Shown here: one piece after another, positions 1-6,665 of the stretch | Numbering within the stretch: position 1 is the stretch's first letter | How the letters are laid out: the number at the start of each line of letters is the position of its first letter | NCBI GenBank assembly: GCA_031266495.1 | Contig: JAISAX010000750.1 | Coordinates: 1 to 7,646 of the forward strand | Source of the DNA: Opitutaceae bacterium | Lineage (GTDB): Bacteria > Verrucomicrobiota > Verrucomicrobiae > Opitutales > Opitutaceae | Direction of reading: 5' to 3' | Length of the DNA stretch: 7,646 bases | The notes under the pieces: model-generated | Databases searched by the model: none | Told to the model about the DNA's origin: nothing | What the model saw: only the letters and a program-made list of their open reading frames with translations | Position numbers and translations under genes: made by a program

Positions 1-116
1 GGGGCCGCGGCCCCACCCCACCTGCCGCCCCCCGCCGGGGGCTTTACTTTTTCCGGGCCCACCCGACACCCCCCCCCCCCCCCCCCCCCCCCGGGCCCGC
101 CGCGGCCGCCCCCCCG
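1..116. other. low-complexity GC-rich window edge with 24-base C run, probably unreliable sequence
   Basis: The first 14 bases form a perfect palindrome of G, C and CG steps. An uninterrupted run of 24 C residues lies at 69-92, and the rest is nearly pure G/C blocks. The reading frame of the downstream permease stays open through it but would encode a run of eight prolines and alanine-rich filler, unlike the normal protein sequence that begins at about 120. I read this as a contig end or an assembly/sequencing artefact, not biology. A real proline-rich segment cannot be excluded from the sequence alone. Confidence 0.6.
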
Positions 117-2264
117 GCGCTGGTCGAAAAAACCCTGCTCGCGCAATTCGGCGCGAAGGTCGGCGACCCGATCCGGCTCGGACGCCAAACCTACACCATC
201 GCCGGCGCGCTCGAACAGATCCCTGGCGAAACCATGTCCCTCGCCACGCTATCGCCGCGTGTGGTCGTGGCGCTCGCCTCGCTGCCCGAAACCGGCCTGC
301 TCGGCCCCGGTTCGCTCGTGCGGCACCGCGCCTTTTTCCGTTTCCCGGACGGCACCGATGTCGATGCGCTTGCCCGCGCCGAAAGCCCGCGCCTCAACGA
401 ACTGCGCCTGCGCGTGCAGACCGTCTCCGGACGGCAGGAACAACTCGGACGCTCCATTGAAAACATCCACGCCTTCCTCAGCCTCACCGGCTTCATTGCG
501 CTCTTTCTCGGTGCGATCGGCGTGGCCAGCGCCATCCACGTCCACATCCGGCAAAAGCTGGCGACGGTGGCCATCCTGCGCTGCCTCGGCGCGAGTTCGC
601 GGCAATGTTTTGTTGTCTGGCTCGCGCAAGGCCTGGCGCTCGGCGTGACCGGCGCCGGACTCGGCGCGGCGCTCGGCGTGGCCGTGCAACTCGCGCTGCC
701 GGCCACGCTGACGCTGCACACGATGCTGCCGGTGGACGTGGCGTTTTTCATTTCGTGGCCCGCCGTCACACGCGGCTTTCTGGCCGGGCTGGGCATCTGT
801 TTCCTGTTCACGCTGCTGCCCCTCCTGGCCGTGCGCCGCGTGCCGCCGCTCCAGGCACTGCGCGCCGCCTGCGAGCCGCCGGCCCCGCAAACCGATCCGC
901 TGCGCTGGAGCGTGCACGCGCTGATCGTGGCCGCCATCCTCGGCTTCGCCCTCTGGCAAACCGGACGCTGGACGCACGCGCTCGGCTTCGTCGGCGGCCT
1001 GCTCGCCGGGCTGGCCACCCTCGCCGGCATCGCCCGCCTGCTGATGGCCGCGGCCCGACGCGCCGTGCGCCTGTTGCCCGGGATCGCCGGCGGCTACGCC
1101 TGGCGGCAAGGCATCTCCAACCTGTATCGCCCCAACAACCGCACCCTGCTCCTGCTGCTCTCGCTCGGCCTCGGCGCCTTCCTGCTGCTCACGCTCGGGC
1201 TTGCGCGCGGCACGCTCGTGGCGCAACTCTCCGGCAACGACGGTCGCGACCGCCCCAACCTCATGCTCTTCGACATCCAGGAAGACCAGGTGACGCCCCT
1301 CGCCGACATCCTGCGCGGGCAAGGGGCGGAGATTCGCGACTCCGCCCCGATCGTCACCATGCGACTCGCCTCGATCAAAGGCGTGCCGGTGGCCGACCTG
1401 CTGCGCGAACCGGGCAACGACATCCCCCGCTGGACGCTCCACCGCGAATACCGCTCCACCTATCGCGGCGCCCTGACCGCATCCGAAAAACAGGTCGCGG
1501 GCGAGTTCACCGGCCATTTCCCCGGCAACACCGGCGGCGAGGACATTGTCCCCGTCTCCCTCGAAACCGGCCTGGCGAAAGACATGCGCCTCGCGCTCGG
1601 CGACGAACTGGTGTTCGACGTGCAAGGCGTGCCCATGCGGACGCGCCTCACCAGCCTGCGCGAAGTCGAGTGGCGGCAACTGACGCCCAATTTTTTTGTA
1701 GTGTTTCCGGAAGGCGTGCTGGAAAGCGCGCCGCAGTTTCACGTCATGGCCGTGCGCACGGCGACCGCCGCCGATTCCGCGCGCGTGCAGCAAGCCGTGA
1801 CGCAGGCCCTGCCCAACATCTCGGCCATCGATCTGGCGATGGTCATGCAGACCCTCGACTCGATCTTTTCCGGAGTGGAGGCCGTGGTGCGCTTCATCGC
1901 GCTCTTCACGCTCGGCACGGGCATCATCGTGCTGGCGGGCGCGGTGCTCGCGAGCCGGGGCCAGCGCGTCCGCGAGATCGTGCTCCTGCGCGCGCTCGGC
2001 GCGTCGGAGGCGCAGCTCATGCGTATCCAGATTTCGGAGTACGCGGCGCTCGGGCTGTGCGGCGCGCTGACCGGCGCGACGCTGGCCATGGCCGCCAATA
2101 TCGCGCTGGCCCGCCTCGTTTTCGCCGCGCCCCCGGCGTTCCCCGCCGGCCTGCTGGCCGGGGCGACCCTCGGCATCACCGCTCTGGCGGTGCTCACCGG
2201 GCTGCTCGCCAGCCGCGGCCTCACGCGCCAGCCGCCGCTGGCGGTGCTCCGGCAGGAAGAATAA
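3..2264 (+). CDS. FtsX/YbbP-like ABC transporter permease, 5' partial
   Basis: This is the C-terminal part of a large MacB/FtsX-type permease. The family works with a LolD/YbbA-type ATPase in moving or extracting lipids, lipoproteins or peptides from the inner membrane; the substrate here is unknown. Convincing sequence starts at about 120 (LVEKTLLAQFGAKVGD), in frame with an internal ATG at 234, so that ATG is not the true start. Two FtsX modules are visible. The first has helices near 474-542, 610-695 and 774-833 and an LRCLGAS motif at 576-596. Further helices lie near 912-962, 972-1043 and 1143-1208. A soluble periplasmic stretch follows at about 1220-1850. The second module has LLRALGAS at 1983-2006 and helices near 1890-1953, 2037-2112 and 2142-2220. 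About nine helices plus one lost upstream fits the ten-helix YbbP layout. The protein ends LAVLRQEE and TAA. The upstream ATPase is outside the window. Family assignment is firm; bases 3-119 are doubtful. Confidence 0.85.
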   Translation, partial: GRGPTPPAAPRRGLYFFRAHPTPPPPPPPPGPAAAAPPALVEKTLLAQFGAKVGDPIRLGRQTYTIAGALEQIPGETMSLATLSPRVVVALASLPETGLLGPGSLVRHRAFFRFPDGTDVDALARAESPRLNELRLRVQTVSGRQEQLGRSIENIHAFLSLTGFIALFLGAIGVASAIHVHIRQKLATVAILRCLGASSRQCFVVWLAQGLALGVTGAGLGAALGVAVQLALPATLTLHTMLPVDVAFFISWPAVTRGFLAGLGICFLFTLLPLLAVRRVPPLQALRAACEPPAPQTDPLRWSVHALIVAAILGFALWQTGRWTHALGFVGGLLAGLATLAGIARLLMAAARRAVRLLPGIAGGYAWRQGISNLYRPNNRTLLLLLSLGLGAFLLLTLGLARGTLVAQLSGNDGRDRPNLMLFDIQEDQVTPLADILRGQGAEIRDSAPIVTMRLASIKGVPVADLLREPGNDIPRWTLHREYRSTYRGALTASEKQVAGEFTGHFPGNTGGEDIVPVSLETGLAKDMRLALGDELVFDVQGVPMRTRLTSLREVEWRQLTPNFFVVFPEGVLESAPQFHVMAVRTATAADSARVQQAVTQALPNISAIDLAMVMQTLDSIFSGVEAVVRFIALFTLGTGIIVLAGAVLASRGQRVREIVLLRALGASEAQLMRIQISEYAALGLCGALTGATLAMAANIALARLVFAAPPAFPAGLLAGATLGITALAVLTGLLASRGLTRQPPLAVLRQEE

Positions 2265-2313
2265 GGCGCTCCGGCGAAAAAAGAAAAACCGCGAAACCGC
2301 GTTTATCACCTCT

Positions 2314-2344
2314 TCGTAACAATTCCGCCGCAGGATCGTAACAT
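2314..2344 (+). promoter_or_regulatory. candidate promoter / Pho-box-like direct repeat upstream of the porin-pst genes
   Basis: The 8-mer TCGTAACA occurs at 2314-2321 and again at 2336-2343, exactly 22 bp apart, or two turns of 11 bp. PhoB-type regulators bind direct repeats with an 11-bp period, so a phosphate-responsive operator is plausible here. The same bases also read as a weak sigma70 promoter: GTAACA at 2316-2321, a 17-bp spacer, then TAACAT at 2339-2344, each matching consensus at four of six positions. Transcription would then start near 2351 and leave a leader of about 85 nt. The repeat is seen in the sequence; its function is inferred. The units at the intervening 11-bp positions match poorly. 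Confidence 0.35.
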
Positions 2345-2362
2345 TCCCCTGTGAAAGTGTGT

Positions 2363-2392
2363 CCGCGCCAGTCGCGGCAAGCCCGGGACTGG
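2363..2392 (+). other. two mutually exclusive small hairpins in the porin leader
   Basis: CCGCG at 2363-2367 can pair with CGCGG at 2373-2377 around a five-base loop. The loop and its closing base, CCAGTC at 2368-2373, can instead pair with GACTGG at 2387-2392. Only one of the two can form at a time. Such short stems arise easily in GC-rich DNA, so a regulatory role is speculative. Confidence 0.2.
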
Positions 2393-2435
2393 AGCCAAAC
2401 CAGCACCAAACAACCGGAACACACACACACCTCAC

Positions 2436-3740
2436 ATGGTTACGATTCTCACCAACCGGCTCGCGCTCCTCGGCGCAGCCACCCTCGCCGCCACCACGGC
2501 GACCCTGGCCAGCGACAGCGGCGCGCTCCTCGACGCGCTCATCCGCAAAGGCGTCCTCACCGACCAGGAAGCCGAAGAAATCCGCGTGGACCTCACCAGG
2601 GACGCCGACGCCTCCATGCTCTCCACCATCTCCGGAGGCAAGTCCACGACCGGCCTCAAAATCACCGGCCGCGTCCAGGCGCAGTATTACGCTCTCGATA
2701 CCGACAGCGAAAATCCCGCCCACAACAACCACTTCGGCATGCGCCGCATCTACGTCGGCGCCAGCGCCAGGCTCGGCCCCGCCTGGTCCGCGGAAATCAA
2801 CTACGACTTCGCCGGCGGCGGCAGCTTCGACAAAGCCTTCATCCGCTGGGAAGGCGACTTCCTCGACCAGGACCTCGCCCTCGATCTCGGCCTGCGCAAA
2901 GTCAACGTCGCTTACGAAGAATACACCTCGTCCGGCAGCCTGAAAGCGATCGAACGCTCCGCCGCGACCCGCTTCTTCGTCGAAGACGACAACGGACGCC
3001 GCCTCGGCGCCGCCAGCTACCGCATCGGCGCCTTTGCCGACATCAACCCCGCCGCCGCCGCCGGCAAGGCCACCGGCTTCTTCTACGGCGCGGCGATCAC
3101 CAATCCCGAGCGCACCGATTCCGCCGACAAGACCACCGGCAACGACGAGAGCGACCGCTGGAACAACGACATGCCCGCCATCTGGGCCAACGCCGGTTAC
3201 AGCGGCAAATTCTCCTCCGGCGCCTGGACCCTCGGGGCCGGTCTCGGTTACCTGCCCGACCAGGGCGGCTGGACCAACACCGCCGCCAATCCCCGCGGAC
3301 GCGGCCAGGGAGACGATCTCGCCCTCGCCTCGCTCTACGGCGCCACCACCCTGGGCCGCTTCACCCTCGCGGGCGAAGTGCTGGCCGGCAAAGTCGAAAA
3401 CGGCGCCGTCGGTGGCGCGGACGACGCCTCGCCCTGGGGCGTCTGGATACAGCCCTCGTACATGCTGACCGACAAACTCGAACTCGTCCTGCGCTACAGC
3501 CACGTCGATACCGACGGACGCGGCATCCGCGCCTCCGACGGCATCAAGTACGCAGCCGGTTCCGGCCTCCGCGACAAGATGGACGAGTACTACGCCGGCA
3601 TGAACTACTACATTGTCGGCACCGACGTGAAACTCCAGCTCGGCTACGTCGGCGGCAAGACCAGCGGCGCCATCCCCGGAGCCGCCGGCTCGGACGAAAC
3701 CGTCTCCGGCATCCGCTCCCAGCTCCAGGTCAACTTCTGA
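2436..3740 (+). CDS. OprP/OprO-type phosphate-selective outer-membrane porin
   Basis: The 434-residue product begins with a signal peptide: NR at 7-8, a hydrophobic core at 9-24, and likely cleavage after TLA at residue 25. A short charged helix at about 30-55 (LLDALIRKGVLTDQEAEEIR) comes before the barrel. From about residue 73 the beta-barrel strands begin with GRVQAQYYAL, followed by FGMRRIYVGASARLGP from residue 100, YEEYTSSG, and KAIERS at 170-175; these are hallmarks of the porin O/P family. It ends in SQLQVNF, and a C-terminal Phe is the usual outer-membrane barrel signature. It should form trimeric anion channels admitting phosphate or polyphosphate. It lies 64 bp upstream of pstS on the same strand, which supports a phosphate role over general anion uptake. 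The ATG at 2436 gives a proper signal peptide. No Shine-Dalgarno site precedes it, only an AC-rich leader with six AC repeats at 2419-2430. Exact substrate preference cannot be read from the sequence. Confidence 0.88.
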   Translation: MVTILTNRLALLGAATLAATTATLASDSGALLDALIRKGVLTDQEAEEIRVDLTRDADASMLSTISGGKSTTGLKITGRVQAQYYALDTDSENPAHNNHFGMRRIYVGASARLGPAWSAEINYDFAGGGSFDKAFIRWEGDFLDQDLALDLGLRKVNVAYEEYTSSGSLKAIERSAATRFFVEDDNGRRLGAASYRIGAFADINPAAAAGKATGFFYGAAITNPERTDSADKTTGNDESDRWNNDMPAIWANAGYSGKFSSGAWTLGAGLGYLPDQGGWTNTAANPRGRGQGDDLALASLYGATTLGRFTLAGEVLAGKVENGAVGGADDASPWGVWIQPSYMLTDKLELVLRYSHVDTDGRGIRASDGIKYAAGSGLRDKMDEYYAGMNYYIVGTDVKLQLGYVGGKTSGAIPGAAGSDETVSGIRSQLQVNF

Positions 3741-3804
3741 ACCTCCGTAATCCCGTAATTCAGAAAAACTACAAAACCGAAAGACAGCAATCACCGTTAA
3801 CGTC

Positions 3805-4623
3805 ATGAAAAAATCCATCACTCTCTTCACCACCGCCCTCGCGCTTGTCGCCGGCGCGGCCCCGGCTTCCGCGCGGGAGCTTGTTATCAAGGGTTCCGAT
3901 ACGCTCGGCGCCAAGCTCGTGCCCATGCTGGCCGAGGAATACAAGGCAGAGAATCCCGGCATCTCGTTCGAGATTGCCGCCGAAGGCTCCACGACCGGCA
4001 TTGCCGCGATCATCGACGGCACCGCCGACATCGGCATGTCCTCCCGCCGCGCCAAGGCCACCGAAATCACCGGCGCCAGCGCCAGAGGCGTGACGCTCAA
4101 GCCCACCATCGTCGCCTACGACGGCATCGCGCTCATCGTGAACGCCCGCAACCCCGTCGCCGGACTCAACAAACGCCAGGTCGAACAAATCTTCACCGGC
4201 GACGTCGCCGACTGGTCTGCGGTCGGCGGCGCGCCCGGCGCGATATCGGTTTACACCCGCAACACCTCCTCCGGCACCTATTCCGACTGGAAGGAACTCG
4301 CCATGAAAAAGCGCGACTACGCCGCCTCCTCGCAAAAAATGGCCGGCAACGAGCAGATTGTATCCGAAGTTGCCCGCAACGCCAACGGCGTCGGTTATGT
4401 TGGCCTCGCCTACATCAACGCCCCCGGCATCAAGGTCGTGGCCATCGAAGGCCACAAACCGGGCAAGGAAGAAGTGCAGACCAAGAAGTACCCGTACGCC
4501 CGCCCCACGTTCTACTACACGAACGGCGAGCCATCCGGCGAGGCGGCCAGATTCCTCGAATTCACGCTCGGCGACAAAGGCCAGCAAATCGCCGAAAAAA
4601 TCGGGTTCGTATCCATAAAATAA
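3805..4623 (+). CDS. pstS: PstS-family periplasmic phosphate-binding protein
   Basis: This 272-residue protein captures phosphate in the periplasm and delivers it to the PstC/PstA channel. The N-terminus is a clear signal peptide (MKKS, hydrophobic 5-20, PASA with cleavage after residue 23). Mature sequence starts RELVIKGSDTLG. The phosphate-contact motifs of the family are all present: GSDT at 30-33, GSTTG at 61-65, ADIGMSSR at 74-81 with the aspartate that reads the phosphate proton, and RNTSSGT at 152-158, with Arg followed four residues later by Ser-Gly-Thr as in E. coli PstS. GVGYVGLAYI is the typical closing motif before the C-terminal helix. It is shorter than the roughly 346-residue E. 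coli protein and belongs to the compact PstS class common outside enterobacteria. There is no lipobox cysteine, so it should be soluble. No good Shine-Dalgarno site precedes the ATG, but the signal peptide fixes the start. Confidence 0.93.
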   Translation: MKKSITLFTTALALVAGAAPASARELVIKGSDTLGAKLVPMLAEEYKAENPGISFEIAAEGSTTGIAAIIDGTADIGMSSRRAKATEITGASARGVTLKPTIVAYDGIALIVNARNPVAGLNKRQVEQIFTGDVADWSAVGGAPGAISVYTRNTSSGTYSDWKELAMKKRDYAASSQKMAGNEQIVSEVARNANGVGYVGLAYINAPGIKVVAIEGHKPGKEEVQTKKYPYARPTFYYTNGEPSGEAARFLEFTLGDKGQQIAEKIGFVSIK

Positions 4624-4649
4624 CTCACATTGCGCGATGCCTTTTGCAG

Positions 4650-4670
4650 GGGCGCACCTTACGTGCGCCC
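4650..4670. repeat. small GC palindrome after pstS
   Basis: GGGCGCAC at 4650-4657 pairs perfectly with GTGCGCCC at 4663-4670 around the loop CTTAC, starting 26 bases after the pstS stop codon. It is not followed by a T run, so it is not a classical terminator. It could protect the pstS 3' end from exonuclease, in the way REP elements do in E. coli malE-malF. Palindromes of this composition recur between genes in many GC-rich genomes; whether this one is repeated in the genome cannot be told from one copy. Confidence 0.5.
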
Positions 4671-4738
4671 GCTGTGTGACGACTCCGCACCATCCCGCGC
4701 CAAACAACCGTATTCAAGAATCAGGAAAACGAACCCTC

Positions 4739-4947
4739 GCCCGCGAAACACACGTCATGAAAACACGAAAGGAACCATCGGAAATGGACGCAGAGGAGGC
4801 CCACGGAACACACGGAATACACGGAAAAAATACCGGTGAAAACGAGTCCTGTGACCGTTTCCGGTCCTGTCTGGTTTCCGTGTATTCCGTGTGTTCCGTG
4901 GGCCTCCTCTGTCTTTTTTTTCGTGTTATTTCGTGTGTTTCGTGGGC
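4739..4947. repeat. nested long inverted repeat between pstS and pstC
   Basis: The core is a perfect 37-bp inverted repeat, left arm 4791-4827 and right arm 4875-4911, separated by 47 bases. Outside it are two further matching pairs: AACACGAAA at 4762-4770 with TTTCGTGTT at 4919-4927, and CGAAACACACG at 4744-4754 with CGTGTGTTTCG at 4932-4942, extended by a few more pairs to 4739/4947. Inside the loop ACCGG at 4832-4836 can pair with CCGGT at 4861-4865. The left core arm is built of three 9-bp units (CACGGAACA, CACGGAATA, CACGGAAAA) at 4802-4828. The outer right segment is a diverged copy of the same unit with GAAA in place of GGAA. The whole resembles a miniature palindromic mobile or REP-like element. 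Translations in all frames are repetitive and I do not regard any as a gene. Confidence 0.88.
4791..4921 (+). terminator. terminator-like stem with T tract between pstS and pstC (possible attenuator)
   Basis: The 37-bp perfect stem ends at 4911 and is followed, after two bases, by eight consecutive T residues at 4914-4921. A stem followed directly by a T run is the layout of an intrinsic terminator in the + direction. The minus strand has no T tract next to the stem, so any effect would be on pst transcription. The stem is much longer and the loop (47 nt) larger than usual, which makes efficiency hard to predict. Because pstC and pstA follow, partial termination would lower permease expression relative to PstS. 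Confidence 0.4.
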
Positions 4948-4977
4948 CTCTCTCCGTTTCCGTGGCTGATCCCTGGT

Positions 4978-6645
4978 ATGCAATCTTCCACTACATCGCC
5001 ATCGTCACCGCCATCCGGATCTCCCGGCGACGGCGCCTTCGCCATCCGGAAGGCGCGCCCGCGCCTCTTCGGCCTCACGCTCGACGAATGCATCCGGGGT
5101 TTTTTTGGCGGCAACGCCATCATGGCGGTCGTGGTGCTGGCGCTCATCACCCTCTTCCTCTTTCGCGAAGGCGCGGAGTTTTTTGCGCAAAACCACAAAA
5201 ACCTCCGCATCTACCGTCAGGCCGGCCTCGAATACGTGGACAACATGCGCGAGATCGGGGAAGGCCACACCGCCCTCACCCGTTACCTCTCCGACGTGCG
5301 CATGCAGGCCGTGCGCGAACTCACCGCCCCCGCATCCGCATCCACACCCCCATCCGGCGCATCCCACCCCCCCCCCCCCTCGCTGGCCGAGGCCAATGCC
5401 CGACTCGCGTCCTTTGACGATTTCTCGAACCGCTTTGCGGACGCCATTGACCCCGTCCGCGACCTTGTATCCGGTCTCGCTGACGCAGCCGCCGCGACCA
5501 AGACCCGACAACTGACCAATGCCGACCGCCTCACCGAACGCGCCCAGCTCCTCGCCGCCGGCAAAACCGGCGAGGCTGCCGCCGTGCGGATCGAGACCAT
5601 CGACTTCGCGGCGGAGACGGCGGTCCTCACCGGCGCCCTTCCCGCTTTCCGCGAAGCCGCTGCCACGCTCGCGCAACAACTCCGCGAGATCGTCGCGCAG
5701 CCGCCCGCGATGCCCACCCCCGCGCTCGACAAACGCATGGCGCGCCTTGCCAGGCTCACGCGCCAGTACCTCGACACCTTTCCCGACACGCTCCACCGGC
5801 TCGAAACCTGGGACGGCGCCGCGCCCGTCCCGGCCTGGAAATCGCTGACCGCCTTCCTCACCGGCACGCGCTGGCTGACCGCGAGTTTCTGGCAAGACTG
5901 GTACGGCATCCTGCCGCTGCTCACCGGCTCGCTCCTCGTCTCCGCCATCGCCCTCGCCCTCGCGGTGCCGTTCGGCGTCGGCGCCGCCATCTACGTCAAC
6001 CAGATCGCCACCGCGCGCGAGCAGCGGATCGTCAAACCCGCCATCGAATTCATCTCGGCCATCCCCTCCGTGGTGCTCGGCTTTTTCGGCATCGCGGTGC
6101 TCGGCCAGGCGCTGCGCGCGCTCTCCGGCGTATCGTGGCTATCCCGGGTGCCCGGCTTCCCGTTCGCCGAACGCCTCAACGCGCTCACCGCCGGCTGCCT
6201 GCTCGGACTCATCGCGGTGCCCACGATCTTCACGCTGGCCGAGGACGCGCTCAACAACGTGCCCCGCTCCTTCAAGGAAGCCTCGTTCGCGCTCGGCGCC
6301 ACGCGCCTGCAAACGATCCTCCGCATCATCGTGCCCGCGTCCTTCTCCGGCATCATTTCGGCCACGCTGCTCGGCTTTGGCCGCGTGATCGGCGAGACGA
6401 TGGTCGTTCTCCTCTGTGCGGGCAACCGCATCGCCATCCCCGATTTCACCGCAGGCCCCGGCGTAGTTACCCGGCCCGTACACACCATGACCGGCATCAT
6501 CGCCCAGGAAATGGGTGAAGTCGTGCGCGGCGGCATCCACTACCGGGCGCTCTTCGTGGTCGGCCTCGTCCTGTTTTTCCTCGCCCTGCTGATCAACTGG
6601 CTGGCGCAAAAAATCGTCCGCAAATACCGCATCTCCATCGGCTGA
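4978..6645 (+). CDS. pstC: PstC-type phosphate ABC transporter permease with large periplasmic insert
   Basis: With the ATG at 4978 the product has 555 residues; classical PstC has about 300-320. It starts with a Ser/Pro-rich cytoplasmic tail (1-18), then a first membrane helix at about 47-63. An extra, mostly helical periplasmic segment of about 240 residues (about 65-300) follows, then the standard permease core from [10 protein letters not shown] (304-313). The core shows [11 protein letters not shown], the EAA loop [10 protein letters not shown] at 433-442 that contacts the PstB ATPase, and GRVIGETM at 468-475, a PstC signature. It ends [11 protein letters not shown]. The insert contains PPPPS encoded by a 13-base C run at 5367-5379. 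An in-frame GTG at 4891 would add 29 residues but lies inside the inverted repeat, so I reject it. No Shine-Dalgarno site is visible before 4978. Together with PstA it forms the phosphate channel. Core assignment is firm; the insert's role is unknown. Confidence 0.9.
   Translation: MQSSTTSPSSPPSGSPGDGAFAIRKARPRLFGLTLDECIRGFFGGNAIMAVVVLALITLFLFREGAEFFAQNHKNLRIYRQAGLEYVDNMREIGEGHTALTRYLSDVRMQAVRELTAPASASTPPSGASHPPPPSLAEANARLASFDDFSNRFADAIDPVRDLVSGLADAAAATKTRQLTNADRLTERAQLLAAGKTGEAAAVRIETIDFAAETAVLTGALPAFREAAATLAQQLREIVAQPPAMPTPALDKRMARLARLTRQYLDTFPDTLHRLETWDGAAPVPAWKSLTAFLTGTRWLTASFWQDWYGILPLLTGSLLVSAIALALAVPFGVGAAIYVNQIATAREQRIVKPAIEFISAIPSVVLGFFGIAVLGQALRALSGVSWLSRVPGFPFAERLNALTAGCLLGLIAVPTIFTLAEDALNNVPRSFKEASFALGATRLQTILRIIVPASFSGIISATLLGFGRVIGETMVVLLCAGNRIAIPDFTAGPGVVTRPVHTMTGIIAQEMGEVVRGGIHYRALFVVGLVLFFLALLINWLAQKIVRKYRISIG
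5367..5379 (+). repeat. 13-base C homopolymer inside pstC
   Basis: Thirteen consecutive C residues encode the end of a histidine codon and four prolines in the periplasmic insert of PstC. The stretch around it is Pro/Ser/Ala-rich and looks like a flexible linker. A gain or loss of one base would shift the frame before the permease core. Confidence 0.9.
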
Positions 6646-6665
6646 AAACCCGGAAACACCCGCAC

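Noticed and set aside
2288..2304. Possible terminator after the permease (CGCG-AAAC-CGCG followed by TTT)
   Set aside because: Only a four-base-pair stem and three Ts; too weak to call.
605..2341. Long Arg/Ala/Pro-rich frame on the + strand overlapping the permease
   Set aside because: Frame-shifted shadow of the FtsX-like permease; no recognisable motif and biased composition.
3745..3759. CCGTAAT direct repeat between the porin and pstS, considered as a second Pho box
   Set aside because: The 8-bp period does not fit PhoB geometry, and the 64-bp gap suggests simple cotranscription.
2351..3808. Long Arg-rich + strand frame over the porin
   Set aside because: Shadow frame; the porin frame carries the signal peptide, family motifs and terminal Phe.
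249..4109. Very long open frame on the minus strand across the permease, porin and start of pstS
   Set aside because: It opposes three genes with clear family motifs, its product is compositionally odd (Gly/Glu/Arg-rich, no domain), and long antisense frames are normal in GC-rich DNA.
4891..4977. Upstream GTG start for PstC
   Set aside because: It starts inside the right arm of the inverted repeat and would add residues encoded by repeat sequence; the ATG at 4978 gives a normal N-terminal tail.
4637..4983. Several small frames on both strands in the pstS-pstC spacer
   Set aside because: They translate the 9-bp repeat units into repetitive peptides (for example SVYSVCSVG, PCIPCVPWA), a known type of annotation artefact.
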